Below are positions 42,201 through 52,197 of a DNA stretch of 64,000 nt, piece by piece; positions within the stretch are counted from its first letter, which is position 1; the number at the start of each line of letters is the position of its first letter. A model generated the notes under the pieces. That model searched no databases. It had not been told where the DNA came from and saw nothing but the letters and a program-made list of their open reading frames with translations. Source of the stretch: Diplonema papillatum (lineage: Eukaryota > Euglenozoa > Diplonemea > Diplonemida > Diplonemidae); assembly GCA_030068145.1 (NCBI GenBank), contig JAPJBO010000319.1, positions 164,495 through 228,494 on the forward strand, in the 5' to 3' direction. Made by a program: the position numbers and the translations under genes.

Positions 42201-43044
42201 TTGTGAACCAAACAAATGTTGTTCATGTCAAAACGGCTGGAGTGGGTATCAGTGCAGTCGGTGCGACATTGGTGCGAGGCCCAGTGGAGTATGTTCCATT
42301 TGTTCGCGCAAACACACATGCAGTAGTCACGGAAGATGCACCAAAGACCATCTGTGTTTATGCGATGCTGGCTGGAGTGGTGCTGGCTGCGATCAGCTTG
42401 TCTGTCTGCCTTCCCGGGCTGTCTGGTTTACGGCATATCCGAACAAACCGCTGCAAGGCCACAACTTTACTCTAATCATTCATGGTTGCTTTACCCAAAA
42501 GGTGGCCCGCGTGCAAAGTGTGAAAGTTGTTTCTGCCACCTTGTCATGTGCGACATCAGTTGGCGGTTGTGAAGTTGAGAACAACTTCATAGTCATGGAC
42601 GGTGTTTGCAACAGTGCTGTGCAAACAAATAGGCCATCCATCGAATCGACAGCACACCAGGAATTACTCGTAGCTGTTCATGCGAAGCAGGGTGGCAATC
42701 AGTTGAAGGTGTGTTGGCTGAACGATACAGGGGAGTGGGAAGAACTGCCTACACACGACCGAGCAGGTAGCCTTACCTACGTCCTCAATTTGACTGCGAG
42801 CGTCCAGTCCTGCTGCAGCGGCTTACAGGTAAAAGATGCATGCTTGCCCGATTATGTTATCATCATTTCCTGGGTAGCAGCTTGGTGTGCAATCTTGTGC
42901 ATCATGTGCTATGCTGTCAAAAGCCGTAGTGAGTTGCGAGAACTGCAGCACACACTCGAGCTGGAAATTGACGAAATATCAGCTCACATGGAAACAACAG
43001 TGCAAGGTTTGTCCGACAGCACCAGCCCTTACACGAAAACGTGA
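39220..43044 (+). CDS. Lectin-like/EGF/mucin-like type I membrane protein, paralogue of the giant protein
   Basis: 1274 residues, complete. The start is the first ATG after an in-frame TAG at 39214. Residues 1-17 form a short hydrophobic signal peptide with a plausible S-Y-A cut. A PSI-like Cys segment follows, then a C-type lectin-like module at about 118-256 (FWFS, GRLARML, WQWSN, CPW, FFCEFPC). EGF-like repeats occupy about 280-546, including the DEC, DPDT and DYNTTCH subtypes of the giant protein. A Pro/Thr/Ser/Ala mucin-like stalk spans about 547-908. PSI-like and EGF modules lie at about 910-1065, and a juxtamembrane domain (V-W-F-T-A-Y-P-N-K-P-L-Q-G) at about 1061-1205. One TM helix lies at about 1212-1233, followed by a 41-residue tail with an acidic coiled-coil-like stretch. 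Module order matches the giant protein with the lectin array cut to one, so both belong to one family. It is likely an adhesion or recognition protein. The exact ligand is unknown. Confidence 0.9.
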   Translation: MSAAGIVLIGVTLSYAADSDDGLSDGTAIVATGRLSASHNDENPSMLLSESRDRRGSVQESAMSVLFPASQNDPLERSETLEFTKCSSEICEAGQEQDLCLSNVQCIWNGTSCLLNTAYSAGGVLEGTNLTDITFWFSASTNAPDSHAAHSICSTLCHNGLLGRLARMLTSYEALRMTALQPKATNAYIDGTNEANESTWQWSNEIAFWTTTDECLQADCPWLSFQNTSEHYLQMTSNGSWEAASGAVPFFCEFPCLADTDCDMHGASCPFKCNVHGRCECLVDECLEYQAVCSEAQQICNDTQIAAPNTWHCVCPPPSYGEALMKPAECVFDECTATCSHCANGTCDAAEQVCSDPDTSRTSENDWTCVCVAEGIGKATARPAECICDDCLSVSLCLVAGQFCMDYNTTCHNGTAPDFFCECKSPAEGSALGHAALCELEECSVHESTCTAANQTCYDPSITEFDNWECHCPPWSDAVEVGKPATCMVDECENHPCIKDCVPGSLGCQQLCFDANRSSSSLGDWTCSCPEPLTSSSVGKPALCFITQVPDTDTPDTSSPPTDAPETHAPATRAPPTSPPPTLAPTHAPATEAPSTQAPPSFAPATLSPPTESPPTQAPPTEPPPTHAPPTASPPTQAPATESPPTHAPPTASPPTQAPATGSPPTHAPPTASPPTQAPATESPPTHAPPTASPPTQAPATGSPPTHAPPTASPPTQAPATGSPPTHAPPTASPPTQAPATESPPTHAPPTASPPTQAPATGSPPTQAPATESPPTQAPPTGSPPTQAPATVSPPTHAPLTASPPTQAPSTESPPTQAPATESPPTQAPATESPPTQAPSTESPPTQAPFTTSPPTQAPLTSAPITLSPLTSAPPTQSPSTIAPITRSPPTAGPPTVSPTQAPPTAGPGTNCTVFKTEVLCSNVSHCKWRDACTDVCSTANDMISCNESPWCEWVNETCLIAVPCRDRKYDECESGDSCRIVDGMCIVNPEHGFCEPNKCCSCQNGWSGYQCSRCDIGARPSGVCSICSRKHTCSSHGRCTKDHLCLCDAGWSGAGCDQLVCLPSRAVWFTAYPNKPLQGHNFTLIIHGCFTQKVARVQSVKVVSATLSCATSVGGCEVENNFIVMDGVCNSAVQTNRPSIESTAHQELLVAVHAKQGGNQLKVCWLNDTGEWEELPTHDRAGSLTYVLNLTASVQSCCSGLQVKDACLPDYVIIISWVAAWCAILCIMCYAVKSRSELRELQHTLELEIDEISAHMETTVQGLSDSTSPYTKT
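40862..41945 (+). repeat. Pro/Thr-rich stalk repeats with a 60-bp higher-order array
   Basis: Ten-residue S-P-P-T-(Q/H)-A-P-(A/P)-T-x units fill this stretch. From 41101 to about 41520 the DNA forms seven nearly identical 60-bp copies (two units each), differing at a few positions such as gaa/gga and cca/cga. Outside that core the units are more diverged. The product would be a heavily O-glycosylated extended stalk. The high identity of the 60-bp copies indicates recent expansion, so length polymorphism is likely. Confidence 0.9.
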
Positions 43045-43317
43045 TTGTCCTGTGTACCTCATCCTCTTTCATGGTGGCAGCCCTATTCACAGGATGAAAG
43101 TATTGTACCATCGTCTCAAGTCTTCCGAGTACCCTCCGTTTACTGTTTTTCTTCTGGTGTGTTCTAACCTGCCTGTTTCGAACTTCCAGCAGTGCCCTTC
43201 TATTTTTAGCCACATACAATGTGTGAGGAAACTGAACCGTCCAAGTAGGAGCTTCTGATCGTGATCATTTGCCAAAAACCACGTCCAGGATTTGGGCTCA
43301 GGGTACTGCGGTAAACA
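43045..43317. other. 3' flank of the paralogue gene
   Basis: This is presumed 3' UTR and spacer up to the first repeat cassette. No motif is recognised. Confidence 0.4.
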
Positions 43318-44250
43318 CACCCGCAAACCCGCACTCGGTGGCCCTAGCGGGCCCCCTCGTGAATCCCGAACCTTTGAAAGAAGGCGGCCGTCTTGTCCAG
43401 GAAAGGGGGCCTCTCATCTATGGGAGGCCCGACTCGAGCAAGAAGAAGTTGAAACCATTCAAATTGAAACGACAAAAAAGGTAATAAAAACAACCGGAAG
43501 AACATGACACCAAAATAAAAGATGGCGGGGTGACGAGGTTCAATGCCGGTTGTTTTGGCGCCCACCGGAAACAATGAAGTATGCCTTTTTTTTTGCGATT
43601 AAGTGAACAAGTGCAGAGAGCGGTGCGCGTGCTCAATTTGATGATGGTTTTGACCGATGCATCTGAAGAAACCCTCACAGGAATTCGAAGTACAGACGAA
43701 CGACGTTCTTTCGAAGATCGGAACTTCTTCCCCATTTCGACATCAGGGGCACTCATCGCATTGTTGAGAGCTCCTTTGGCAAGGTGGCGCTGTGAACTGC
43801 AGGAAACTCTTCAAAGGGATCAAGAGTCACACAAAGGATATTCCTCATCATCCTCCGCTTCGAAGTCCAGACGATGGCTCATTGCTTGTTTTTGACATGA
43901 GGGACAAAAATCTGACCTGCACCTCCTCGTGGTGTTCCTCGGAAACGCGCTGCAAGCGCGGCCGACGCAGGCAGTCTTTGTTGTTTATCCAACTGTCTTT
44001 GCCTGATGATTGATCAGGATTCTTTGACAGGTTTGGACAGTTTCCTGTTCAGCCAAACAACACCATTCACGTGTCACGCTGTTCGTTAATTCTGGTGCCA
44101 ATCCTTGGCCATTGGCTGTCAACCTGGCACCGTTCTGCAGTCCTTCAAACAAAGGTGCTTTGGAGATTTGCAGTCGCTCTAGTACCGCTCTTTGGCGCGG
44201 TTCGCCGTCATTCAGGCGCGGCTCTTTGGGCATTTTTGGTCATTCTAGCA
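43318..44250 (+). repeat. Segmental repeat A, copy 1
   Basis: It begins with an ACCCGCACTCGGTGGCCCT motif and contains the core GACCGATGCATCTGAAGAAA, a ribozyme (43899-43974) and a stretch ending at the purine-rich array. It is nearly identical to 53438-54371, and over its first ~820 bases to 45400-46177. ORFs on both strands are shared by the copies only because the DNA is, with no sign of coding constraint. Confidence 0.85.
43899..43974 (+). ncRNA. HDV-like self-cleaving ribozyme, copy 1
   Basis: P1 GAGGGAC pairs with GTTCCTC (7 bp, one G-U). P2 CTGACCTGC pairs with GCAGGCAG (bulged A). P3 ACC/GGT closes loop TCCTCGT. GG follows P1 for P1.1, and P4 is CGCGC-TGCAA-GCGCG. J4/2 reads GCCGA, fitting the CNRA consensus with the catalytic C. 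Predicted cleavage is just 5' of G43899, after ACAT. All helices of the HDV-family double pseudoknot are present. Confidence 0.85.
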
Positions 44251-45058
44251 GCTCGAGCAGCAGCTAGAGGATAGAACAGCTAGAGGGGCAGCAGATAGAG
44301 GAGCAGAAGCAGGAGGAAGAGCTACAGCAAGAGGGAAGAAGGAAGATGAGCAGGAACAAGATGAGCAGCAGCTCGAGGAGCAGCAGCAAGAGGAAAGAAG
44401 CAAGATGAGCAGCAGCTAGAGGATAGAACAGCTAGAGGGGCAGCAGATAGAGGAGCAGAAGCAGGAGGAAGAGCTGCAGCAAAAAGAGAGAAAGAAGTAA
44501 GATGAGCAGCAGCTAGAGGATAGAACAGCTAGAGGGGCAGCAGATAGAGGAGCAGAAGCAGGAGGAAGAGCTACAGCAAGAGGGAAGAAGGAAGATGAGC
44601 AGCAGCTAGAGGATAGAACAGCTAGAGGGGCAGCAGATAGAGGAGCAGAAGCAGGAGGAAGAGCTACAGCAAGAGGGAAGAAGGAAGATGAGCAGCAGCT
44701 AGAGGATAGAACAGCTAGAGGGACAGCAGATAGAGGAGCAGAAGCAGGAGGAAGAGCTACAGCAAGAGAGAAGAAGGAAGATGGGCAGGAGCAAGATGAG
44801 CAGCAGCTCGAGGAGCCGCAAAGAGGGAAGAAGCAAGATGAGTAGCAGCTAGAGGAGCCGCAAAGAGGGACGAAGCAAGATGAGTGCAGCTGGAGGAGCA
44901 ACAGCTAGAGGGGCAGCAGCAGCTGCATCAACAGGGGAATAAGCAAGATGAGCATCAGCTAGGAGGGGCAGCCAGGGTAACAGCTGGCAGCAGCAGGGGC
45001 AGCAGATAGAGAAGCAGAAGATGAGGGGGGAGCGTCAGCAGGAGTCAGGAAGCAGAAA
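44247..45058 (+). repeat. Purine-rich minisatellite B, copy 1
   Basis: Variants of a ~100-bp unit made of GAGGAGCAGCAGCTAGAGGA-like and GCAGATAGAGGAGCAGAAGC-like blocks. The 3' part (about 44865-45058) is shared almost exactly with copies 2 and 3. Long ORFs on the opposite strand (Leu/Ser/Cys-rich) come from the composition alone. Confidence 0.85.
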
Positions 45059-45080
45059 CAAACACATACCATTGCCCAAG

Positions 45081-45378
45081 CACCAACAGCACCAACAGCA
45101 CCAACAGCACCAACAGAACAGCACCAACAGCACCAACAGCACCAACAGCACCAACAGCACCAACAGCACCAACAGCACCAACAGCACCAACAGCACCAAC
45201 AGCACCAACAGCACCAACAGCACCAACAGCACCTACAGCAGCAACAGCACCAACAGCAGCAACAGCAGCAACAGCAGCAACAGCAGCAACAGCATCAACA
45301 GCATCAACAGCATCAACAGCATCAACAGCATCAACAGCATCAACAGCATCAACAGCATCAACAGCACCAACAGCAACC
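45081..45378 (+). repeat. CAACAGCAN nonamer array C, copy 1
   Basis: Tandem CAACAGCAN 9-mers arranged in blocks (mainly N=C, then G, then T). A 134-codon frame begins at 45021 in a leader conserved in all three arrays (M-R-G-E-R-Q-Q-E). It reads HQQ, then shifts to NST/NSI repeats after a short indel. The frame loss argues against a maintained protein. Confidence 0.85.
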
Positions 45379-45399
45379 GCACCAACCCGCAAACCCCCC

Positions 45400-46177
45400 C
45401 GCAAACCCGCACTCGGTGGCCCTAGCGGGCCCCCTCGTGAATCCCGAACCTTTGAAAGAAGGCGGCCGTCTTGTCCAGGAAAGGGGGCCTCTCATCTATG
45501 GGAGGCCCGACTCGAGCAAGAAGAAGTTGAAACCATTCAAATTGAAACGACAAAAAAGGTAATAAAAACAACCGGAAGAACATGACACCAAAATAAAAGA
45601 TGGCGGGGTGACGAGGTTCAATGCCGGTTGTTTTGGCGCCCACCGGAAACAATGAAGTATGCCATTTTTTTTGCGATTAAGTGAACAAGTGCAGAGAGCG
45701 GTGCGCGTGCTCAATTTGATGATGGTTTTGACCGATGCATCTGAAGAAACCCTCACAGGAATTCGAAGTACAGACGAACGACGTTCTTTCGAAGATCGGA
45801 ACTTCTTCCCCATTTCGACATCAGGGGCACTCATCGCATTGTTGAGAGCTCCTTTGGCAAGGTGGCGCTGTGAACTGCAGGAAACTCTTCAAAGGGATCA
45901 AGAGTCACACAAAGGATATTCCTCATCATCCTCCGCTTCGAAGTCCAGACGATGGCTCATTGCTTGTTTTTGACATGAGGGACAAAAATCTGACCTGCAC
46001 CTCCTCGTGGTGTTCCTCGGAAACGCGCTGCAAGCGCGGCCGACGCAGGCAGTCTTTGTTGTTTATCCAACTGTCTTTGCCTGATGATTGATCAGGATTC
46101 TTTGACAGGTTTGGACAGTTTCCTGTTCAGCCAAACGATACCATTCACGTGTCACGCTGTTCGTTAATTCTGGTGCC
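45400..46177 (+). repeat. Segmental repeat A, copy 2
   Basis: Nearly identical to 43318-44100, starting with the same CCCGCACTCGG motif and carrying a ribozyme at 45977-46052. After 46177 it passes into the minisatellite at 46178-47630 instead of the purine array. Confidence 0.85.
45977..46052 (+). ncRNA. HDV-like self-cleaving ribozyme, copy 2
   Basis: Identical to the copy at 43899-43974 in all helices and core positions (P1 GAGGGAC/GTTCCTC, P4 CGCGC/GCGCG, J4/2 GCCGA). It lies in a segmental duplicate of the same flanks and is therefore not independent evidence. Confidence 0.85.
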
Positions 46178-47630
46178 GCTTGCTGGTCATTCATTGGCTG
46201 TCATTCTTGGAACGATCTCTGGCGATTGGCAGTCGTTCTGGTGCCAATCCTTGGCCATTGGCTGTCAATCTGGCACCGTTCTGCAGTCATTTGCCGTCCT
46301 TCAAACAAAGGTGCTTTGGACATTTGCAGTCGCTCTAGTACCGCTCTTTGGCGGTTCGCTGTCATTCAGGCGCGGCTCTTTGGGCATTTGTGGTCATTCT
46401 AGCTCTGTTCTTTGGTCGTTGGCAGTCATTCTGGTGCCGCTTGCTGGTCATTGGCTGTCAGTCTGGCACCGTTCTGCGGTCATTTGCCGTCCCTCAAGCA
46501 AGGTGATTTAGACATTTGCAGTCGTTCTCGTACCACTCTGTGGCTGTTCACTGTCATTCTGGTGCCGCTCTTTGGTCATTGGCTGTCATTCCTGGGCGGT
46601 CTCCAGCCTGTTGCAGTCGTTCTCGCGCCGCAGTTTGGCCATTTTCAGTCATGCTGGCGCTGCTCTTGGGCAATTTGCAGTCGTTCAAGCGCCGTTCTTT
46701 GGACATTTGCAGTCGTTCTAGCGCCGCTCTTTGGCCGACCGCCGTCATTCAGGCTCTATGGGCATTTGTAGTCGTTCTGGCGCCGCTCCTTGGCCATTTG
46801 CTGGCATTCTGGCACAGTCGTTCTGGTACCGCTCTATGGCCGTTCACTGTCATTCTGGTACCGCTCGTTGGTCATTGGCTGTCCTTCCTGGGCGATCTCC
46901 GGCCAGTTGTAGTCGTTCTCGTTCCGCAGTTTGGCCATTGCAGTCGTTTCAGCGCCGCTCTTGGTCCGTCATTCAGGTGTGGCTCATGGGCATTTGTGGT
47001 CATTTTAGCGCCGTTCGTTGGTCATAGGCAGTCATTCTAGTGCCGCTTGCGGGTCATTGGCTGTCTTCATTGGCCATTGGCTGGCATTCTGGCACAGTCG
47101 TTCTGGTACCGCTCTATGGCCGTTCACTGTCATTCTGGTGCCGCTCTTTGGTCATTGGCTGTCCTTCCTGGGCGATCTCCGGCCAGTTGCAGTCGTTCTC
47201 GTTCCGTAGTTTGGCCATTGCAGTCGTTCTAGCGCCGCTCTTTTGCCCGTTCACTGTCATTCAGGCGTGGCTCATGGGCATTTGTGTAATTCTAACGCTG
47301 TTCATTGGTCAATGGCTGTCATTCTTGGGGCAATCCCTGGCGATCTGCAGTCGTTCTGGCGCCGCTCCTTGGACATTGGCTGTCATTCTGGCACCGTTCT
47401 GCGGTCATCTGCTGTCCTTGAAGGAAAAAAAGACAGGTGTTATGGACATTTGCAGTCGTTCTCGTACCGCACTTTGGCCGTTTGCTGTCATTCAGGCATG
47501 GCTCTTTGGACATTTGTGGTCTAGCTCCGTTCGTGCCGCTGTTTGATTAGCGGCCAATTTGCAGTCGTTCTTGTGCCGCTCTTTATCATTCAGACGCGAC
47601 TCTTGGGGAATTTGAGGTCTTGCTATCGAG
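46178..47630 (+). repeat. Degenerate ~35-bp minisatellite
   Basis: GCCGCTCTTTGG, TCATTGGCTGTCATTC and CAGTCGTTCT recur many times with variable spacing. Longer blocks recur too, for example GGGCGATCTCCGGCCAGTTG at about 46890 and 47171. The family also appears as a short stretch at 44097-44240 and 54220-54365. Overlapping ORFs in all frames are by-products. Confidence 0.75.
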
Positions 47631-47639
47631 CTGTAGCGT

Positions 47640-48964
47640 GATGAGCAGCAGACAGGAGGAGCAGCAGCTAGAAGATAAAACAGCTAGAGGGGCAGCAGAT
47701 AGAGGAGCAGAAGCAGGAGGAAGAGCTACAGCAAGAGGGAAGAAGGAAGACGAGCCAGAGCAAGATGAGCAGCAGCTCGAGGAGCAGCAGCAAGAGGAAA
47801 GAAGCAAGATGAGCAGCAGCTAGAGGCAAGAGAGGAGCAGCAGATGGAGCAGCAGAAGCAGAGGAAAAGCTACAGGAAGAGGGGAAGAAGGAAGATGAGC
47901 AGGAACAAGATGAGCAGCAGCTCGAGGAGCAGCAGCTCGAGGAGCAGCAGCAAGAGGAAAGAAGCAAGATGAGCAGCAGCTAGAGGATAGAACAGCTAGA
48001 GGGGCAGCAGATAGAGGAGCAGAAGCAGGAGGAAGAGCTACAGCAAGAGGGAAGAAGGAAGATGAGCAGGAGCAAGATGAGCAGCAGCTCGAGGAGCAGC
48101 AAAGAGGGAAGAAGCAAGATGAGTAGCAGCTAGAGGAGCAGCAGCTAGGATAAAACAGCTAGAGGGGCAACAGAAAGAGGAGCAGAAGCAGGAGGAAGAG
48201 CTGCAGCAAGAGAGAAAGAAGCAAGATGAGCAGCAGCTAGAGGATAGAACAGCTAGAGGGGCAGCAGATAGAGGAGCAGAAGCAGGAGGAAGAGCTACAG
48301 CAAGAGGGAAGAAGGAAGATGAGCAGCAGCTAGAGGATAGAACAGCTAGAGGGGTAGCAGATAGAGGAGCAGAAGCAGGAGGAAGAGCTACAGCAAGAGG
48401 GAAGAAGGAAGATGAGCAGGAGCAAGATGAGCAGCAGCTCGAGGAGCAGCAAAGAGGGAAGAAGCAAGATGAGTAGCAGCTAGAGGAGCAGCAGCTAGGA
48501 TAAATCAGCTAGAGGGGCAACAGAAAGAGGAGCAGAAGCAGGAGGAAGAGAGAAAGAAGCAAGATGAGCAGCAGCTAGAGGATAGAACAGCTAGAGGGGC
48601 GGCAGATAGAGGAGCAGAAGCAGGAGGAAGAGCTACAGCAAGAGGGAAGAAGGAAGATGAGCAGCAGCTCGAGGAGCAGCAGCAAGAAGGAAGCAAGATG
48701 AGCAACCACTGGAGGCAAGACAGGAGCAGCTAGAGGAGCAGCAGCTAGAGGAGCCGCAAAGAGGGACGAAGCAAGATGAGTGCAGCTGGAGGAGCAACAG
48801 CTAGAGGGGCAGCAGATAGAGGAGCAGCAGCAGCTGCATCAACAGGGGAATAAGCAAGATGAGCATCAGCTAGGAGGGGCAGCCAGGGTAACAGCTGGCA
48901 GCAGCAGGGGCAGCAGATAGAGAAGCAGAAGATGAGGGGGGAGCGTCAGCAGGAGTCAGGAAGC
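47640..48964 (+). repeat. Purine-rich minisatellite B, copy 2
   Basis: Same units as 44247-45058, longer (about 1.3 kb), ending in the same leader before a CAACAGCAN array. From about 48060 it is nearly identical to 54466-55384. Confidence 0.85.
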
Positions 48965-48991
48965 AGAAACAAACACATACCATTGCCCAAG

Positions 48992-49440
48992 CACCAACAG
49001 CACCAACAGCACCAACAGCACCAACAGCACCAACAGCACCAACAGCACCAACAGCACCAACAGCACCAACAGCACCAACAGCACCAACAGCACCAACAGC
49101 AGCAACAGCAGCAACAGCAGCAACAGCAGCAACAGCAGCAACAGCAGCAACAGCAGCAACAGCAGCAACAGCAGCAACAGCATCAACAGCATCAACAGCA
49201 TCAACAGCACCAACAGCACCAACAGCACCAACAGCACCAACAGCACCAACAGCACCAACAGCACCAACAGCACCAACAGCACCAACAGCATCAACAGCAC
49301 CAACAGCACCAACAGCACCTACAGCACCTACAGCAGCAGCAACAGCAGCAACAGCAGCAACAGCAGCAACAGCATCAACAGCATCAACAGCATCAACAGC
49401 ATCAACAGCATCAACAGCATCAACAGCATCAACAGCACCT
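48992..49440 (+). repeat. CAACAGCAN nonamer array C, copy 2
   Basis: Blocks run CAC, CAG, CAT, CAC, CAG, CAT. A 185-codon frame from 48932 with the shared leader reads HQQ/QQQ repeats throughout and ends after a short tail. The 3' flank (49441-49600) is shared with copy 3 but translates in a different frame, so a conserved protein is unlikely. Confidence 0.85.
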
Positions 49441-49608
49441 ACAACAAACAGTGGCAGAACGAAAGGAGTGTTGTTTGCATTGCACTTAGGATCCAGCTTG
49501 CTGCACAAGAAGTCAACAAAGAAATGCAAAGCAATAGATGAAGCAATGAATCGATGAAGCAATATATCGATGAAGCGATGCACAAAAGGGGGAAGCCACA
49601 AGAGTGCG

Positions 49609-49687
49609 GGGGGACAAAATCTGACTTGCCACCTCCTCGCGGTGTCCCCTGGAAACGTGTTTTTCGAAACGCGGCCAAGGCAAGCAG
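49609..49687 (+). ncRNA. HDV-like self-cleaving ribozyme, copy 3 (second subfamily)
   Basis: P1 GGGGGAC pairs with GTCCCCT (7 bp with a G-U at the cleavage end, as in HDV). P2 is CTGACTTGCC/GGCAAGCAG and P3 ACC/GGT with loop TCCTCGC. GG follows P1, P4 is CGTGTTT-TTCG-AAACGCG, and J4/2 is GCCAA. Relative to copies 1-2, P2 and P4 change on both strands while keeping pairing. The ~70 bases after it match those after the copy at 52198. Confidence 0.85.
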
Positions 49688-50427
49688 TACCTTTGCTGTG
49701 GGTGAAAGCCCCTTACTTCGTATCTGGCGTCCGAGCTGCGCACCTACCCTTCCCGGGCGTAAAAGATCCTGCCCCAAGCTGCCCAGCAGGAACGGGGGGG
49801 GCGGTGCAAAGAGGCACCTTCCAGGTGAGCCTTGCCAAGTTTGACTCCCTTGTGGCCCTCTCATCGTGAAGGCGGGGTAAAATCGGGATGGTTACCAATG
49901 TGCCCCCGGTTTTTTGAATTAGTTGGCCCCAGTCTGAGTGACAGGTGGCGGCTTGTGGCTGAGCCGCGGCCTTTCCAGGCCCTTAGCCGACTCTCCTTTC
50001 GTTTTTCTGAGTCCCCAGTGCCGTGGGGCAGGCGCCGGTTGCAGTGTGCAACTGGTGCGGGTTCAAACCGCGCCTGTCTGTGTTCGTGGTTGTGCCGTTT
50101 TTCGTTGTGAAGAAGTGAACCCGGAGAACCCACCAGGTCAGGCACCAGGTTTCTTGTCTGGCAAACTGTACGGCCTGGTGTTTAAAAAAAAATTAAGGCT
50201 GTCTGTGCGGTTGGCTGTGACAAGTCCACTCCTGCATTTCACAAAATTTGCAGCAGGAGGGACTGAGTCACACCAATCGAAAAGACACCGGAGAATACCC
50301 GAGTGTCGGCCCACAAACGAAGTATTTGAACTTCCCCTTTTGGAACTTGCTTGTCTTGCCCATTTTTCCCAGTTTGCCTCGAAGGCCCCTGTACGATTCT
50401 TCCAAAAAAAAAAAGGAATGTGAGTAC
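49688..50427. other. Non-coding repeat-derived DNA with a diverged family E copy
   Basis: 49960-50190 is a diverged relative of 50990-51425 (shared GGCGCCGGTT, GCGCCTGTC, GGTTGTGCC and CCAGGCACCAGGT blocks). A-runs occur near 50184 and 50403. No gene is supported. Confidence 0.55.
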
Positions 50428-50585
50428 AGTATGTCGAATTCTTCCTTTAATTTTTTAATTCCCAAATCGGGGGGCACTTGGACTGCCCCTGGATTCTTCA
50501 AAGCAGTACCTGTAAGTAAGTTTGAGAGTCGTTGGTGCGGTGCACAAAAACATTACAAACCTGTGCTGCAAACCCGACCAATCCT
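50428..50585 (+). repeat. Repeat segment H, copy 1
   Basis: TGTGAGTACAGTATGTCGAA through GCTGCAAACCCGACCAATCC matches 56256-56411 closely. Here it is followed directly by a ribozyme; at the other site by unrelated sequence. Confidence 0.8.
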
Positions 50586-50664
50586 GGGGGACAAAATCTG
50601 ACTTGCCACCTCCTCGCGGTGTCCCCTGGAAACGTGTTTTTCGAAACGCGGCCAAGGCAAGCAG
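50586..50664 (+). ncRNA. HDV-like self-cleaving ribozyme, copy 4 (second subfamily)
   Basis: Core identical to the copy at 49609-49687 (P1 GGGGGAC/GTCCCCT, P4 with TTCG tetraloop, J4/2 GCCAA). Upstream is segment H, which ends exactly at the predicted cleavage site. Downstream sequence differs from that of 49609. Confidence 0.85.
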
Positions 50665-50840
50665 TACCTCTCTGCTCCCTCGTGGGGCGGAAAGGTTGAA
50701 GATCGAAGGCTCGAAGGCAGAAGCGGCTTGACAAACCGTTTCCTCACCCGAAGGCTGGTTCTGCCCCCTTGTGGGGCGGAGAGGTTGAATATCGAAGGCT
50801 CGAAGGCAGAAGCGGCTTGACAAACCGTTTCCGTTTCCGG
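50665..50840 (+). repeat. Two-copy ~86-bp tandem repeat
   Basis: CTCGTGGGGCGGAAAGGTTG ... GGCTTGACAAACCGTTTCC occurs at about 50678-50745 and again, slightly changed, at about 50764-50833. Confidence 0.75.
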
Positions 50841-51059
50841 AAGGCTGGACTCCCCGGTGGGTCTTTCTTGCTGCGAAGGCGAGGTTGCTTTGGTGCTTGG
50901 CTTTTCTTGCGGGGCCAAAGTTGTGGAATTTCCTGTGTCTGTGCGAGAAAGGGTTGCTTGTGGCGAAGCGGCGGCCTTTCCAGGCTCCCAGCTGAACCCC
51001 CAGAAAGAAAAAAGAAGGGGTTCCCCAGTGCCGTGTGGCAGGCGCCGGTTCAATGTGAA

Positions 51060-51425
51060 CCGGTGCGGTCAAAAACTGCGCCTGTCAGTGGTGTGGTTGT
51101 GCCTTTTGCTGTTGTGATGAACCGAAAAGAACACGGAGAACACCGACCAGGCACCAGGTAGACGTCTGGAAACAGTACGGCGGTGCATTTTTATTCCCAG
51201 GAGACTTGCTCCCAAGAGACTTTCCTTCACTCCAAGCGCCGATTCACAAAATGACATGGCCGCTTGGTGAAGGAACTTCTCTTCGGGTGTAAGATCTTCC
51301 CCGCGGGTGGACGCGGAGGAAGAGGGTTCTTCTCGTATCCCACGAGAAAATTGAAAAGGAACTAGCCCAACACACCCCTAGCCCCATTTGTTTCCCGTAC
51401 GATGCTCCCAGTTGAAAAAAAAAAA
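51060..51425 (+). repeat. Poly(A)-ended repeat E, copy 1
   Basis: 366 bases nearly identical to 53012-53380, ending in an 11-A run. The A run at the shared 3' end, with different sequence beyond, suggests retroposition. Homology continues upstream to about 50990 in this copy only. Confidence 0.75.
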
Positions 51426-51809
51426 GGAGCAGCCTCCAACCGAAGCGGCGAGGGATCCACCACGGTGAGCTCCCCTAGCTGCGTGATCTTGGTCGACTCA
51501 CCCAGCAAGGGGGGGGCAGGCGGGGTGAGCAGCCCCGTCTCCCCAGCGATCCTGGTGGGACCCTATTGAATTTTTTTTTTTTGAGTTTTATAAAAATTTT
51601 CGACGAAGGTGAATTTTAAACAAGGAAAATCTTACTGTGACGGACGGACGGGTTTTGAAGCCACAAATATTTATAGTAACCCGCACTCGGTGGCCCTCGT
51701 GCATTTGATGGATTCTTAGTGCTTCGATGTGGGCCTTCTTGTCCAGGTTCGGCCTCTTGTGTGAAGAGGCCGACTCGAAAGAAACAGGATTCAGCACACA
51801 CAACGCAAA
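51426..51809. other. Repeat-junction region
   Basis: Contains GGGACCCTATTGAATTTTT through ATTTTCGAC, shared with 56453-56500, and a CCCGCACTCGGTGGCCCT motif at about 51680. The AT-rich part (51566-51680) resembles the 214-bp unit at 61281 in layout: T-run, AAGGTGAA, a GTGACxxACGGAC stretch, then TTATAGTAAC. No gene. Confidence 0.5.
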
Positions 51810-52177
51810 CAGGAACTAGAAGAAGAAAAGAAATTCACAAGATGGTTCGGGTCGGAGTTGTGCTTGAAAAATCTGGTGTTCGAGAGTTCGTGTGGAAGCA
51901 GTCAAGGTATGTGAAGTTCCGAGTCAGCGAAAAGGTTCTGACAGAGCTATGGGTACATATTTTTGTTGATATTTTGACCGATGCATCCAACGAAACCGTC
52001 ACAGGAATTCGAAGCTCCTACGAACGACGTTCTTTCAAGGGTCGCAACTTCGGGAGAACGTGCCCCCCCATTTCGACATGCAACAGTTGCCTATCACGTT
52101 TTCGGTGTTCCTTCAGCAAAGTGCTCCTGAGAGGTCGTGAAGTCCAAGAAGCTGGCCATCAAAGGCCCCGGAATTCT
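51810..52177 (+). repeat. Repeat F, copy 1
   Basis: 368 bases, 98% or more like 52634-53002 by eye. It contains the core GACCGATGCATCCAACGAAA ... GGTCGCAACTTCGGG that recurs in segmental repeat A and in the 59-60 kb units. A frame from 51719 spans it (peptide L-T-D-A-S-N-E-T-V-T-G-I-R-S-S). Copy 2 has a one-base insertion that shifts the frame. Confidence 0.75.
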
Positions 52178-52197
52178 CAATAGGTGGTCTTGGGGTT

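Noticed and set aside
43652..43700. Hammerhead ribozyme core (CTGAAGA followed by AAAC)
   Set aside because: CTGANGA appears in this copy only, the other family members lack it, and no stem II plus GAAA plus stem III arrangement is present.
44416..44901. Leu/Ser/Cys-rich minus-strand ORFs over the purine arrays
   Set aside because: They arise from the opposite strand of GAG/CAG-rich minisatellites; composition explains them.
46412..47546. Overlapping 100-170 codon ORFs in the minisatellite
   Set aside because: All three forward frames stay open over the same tandem repeat, which indicates composition, not coding.
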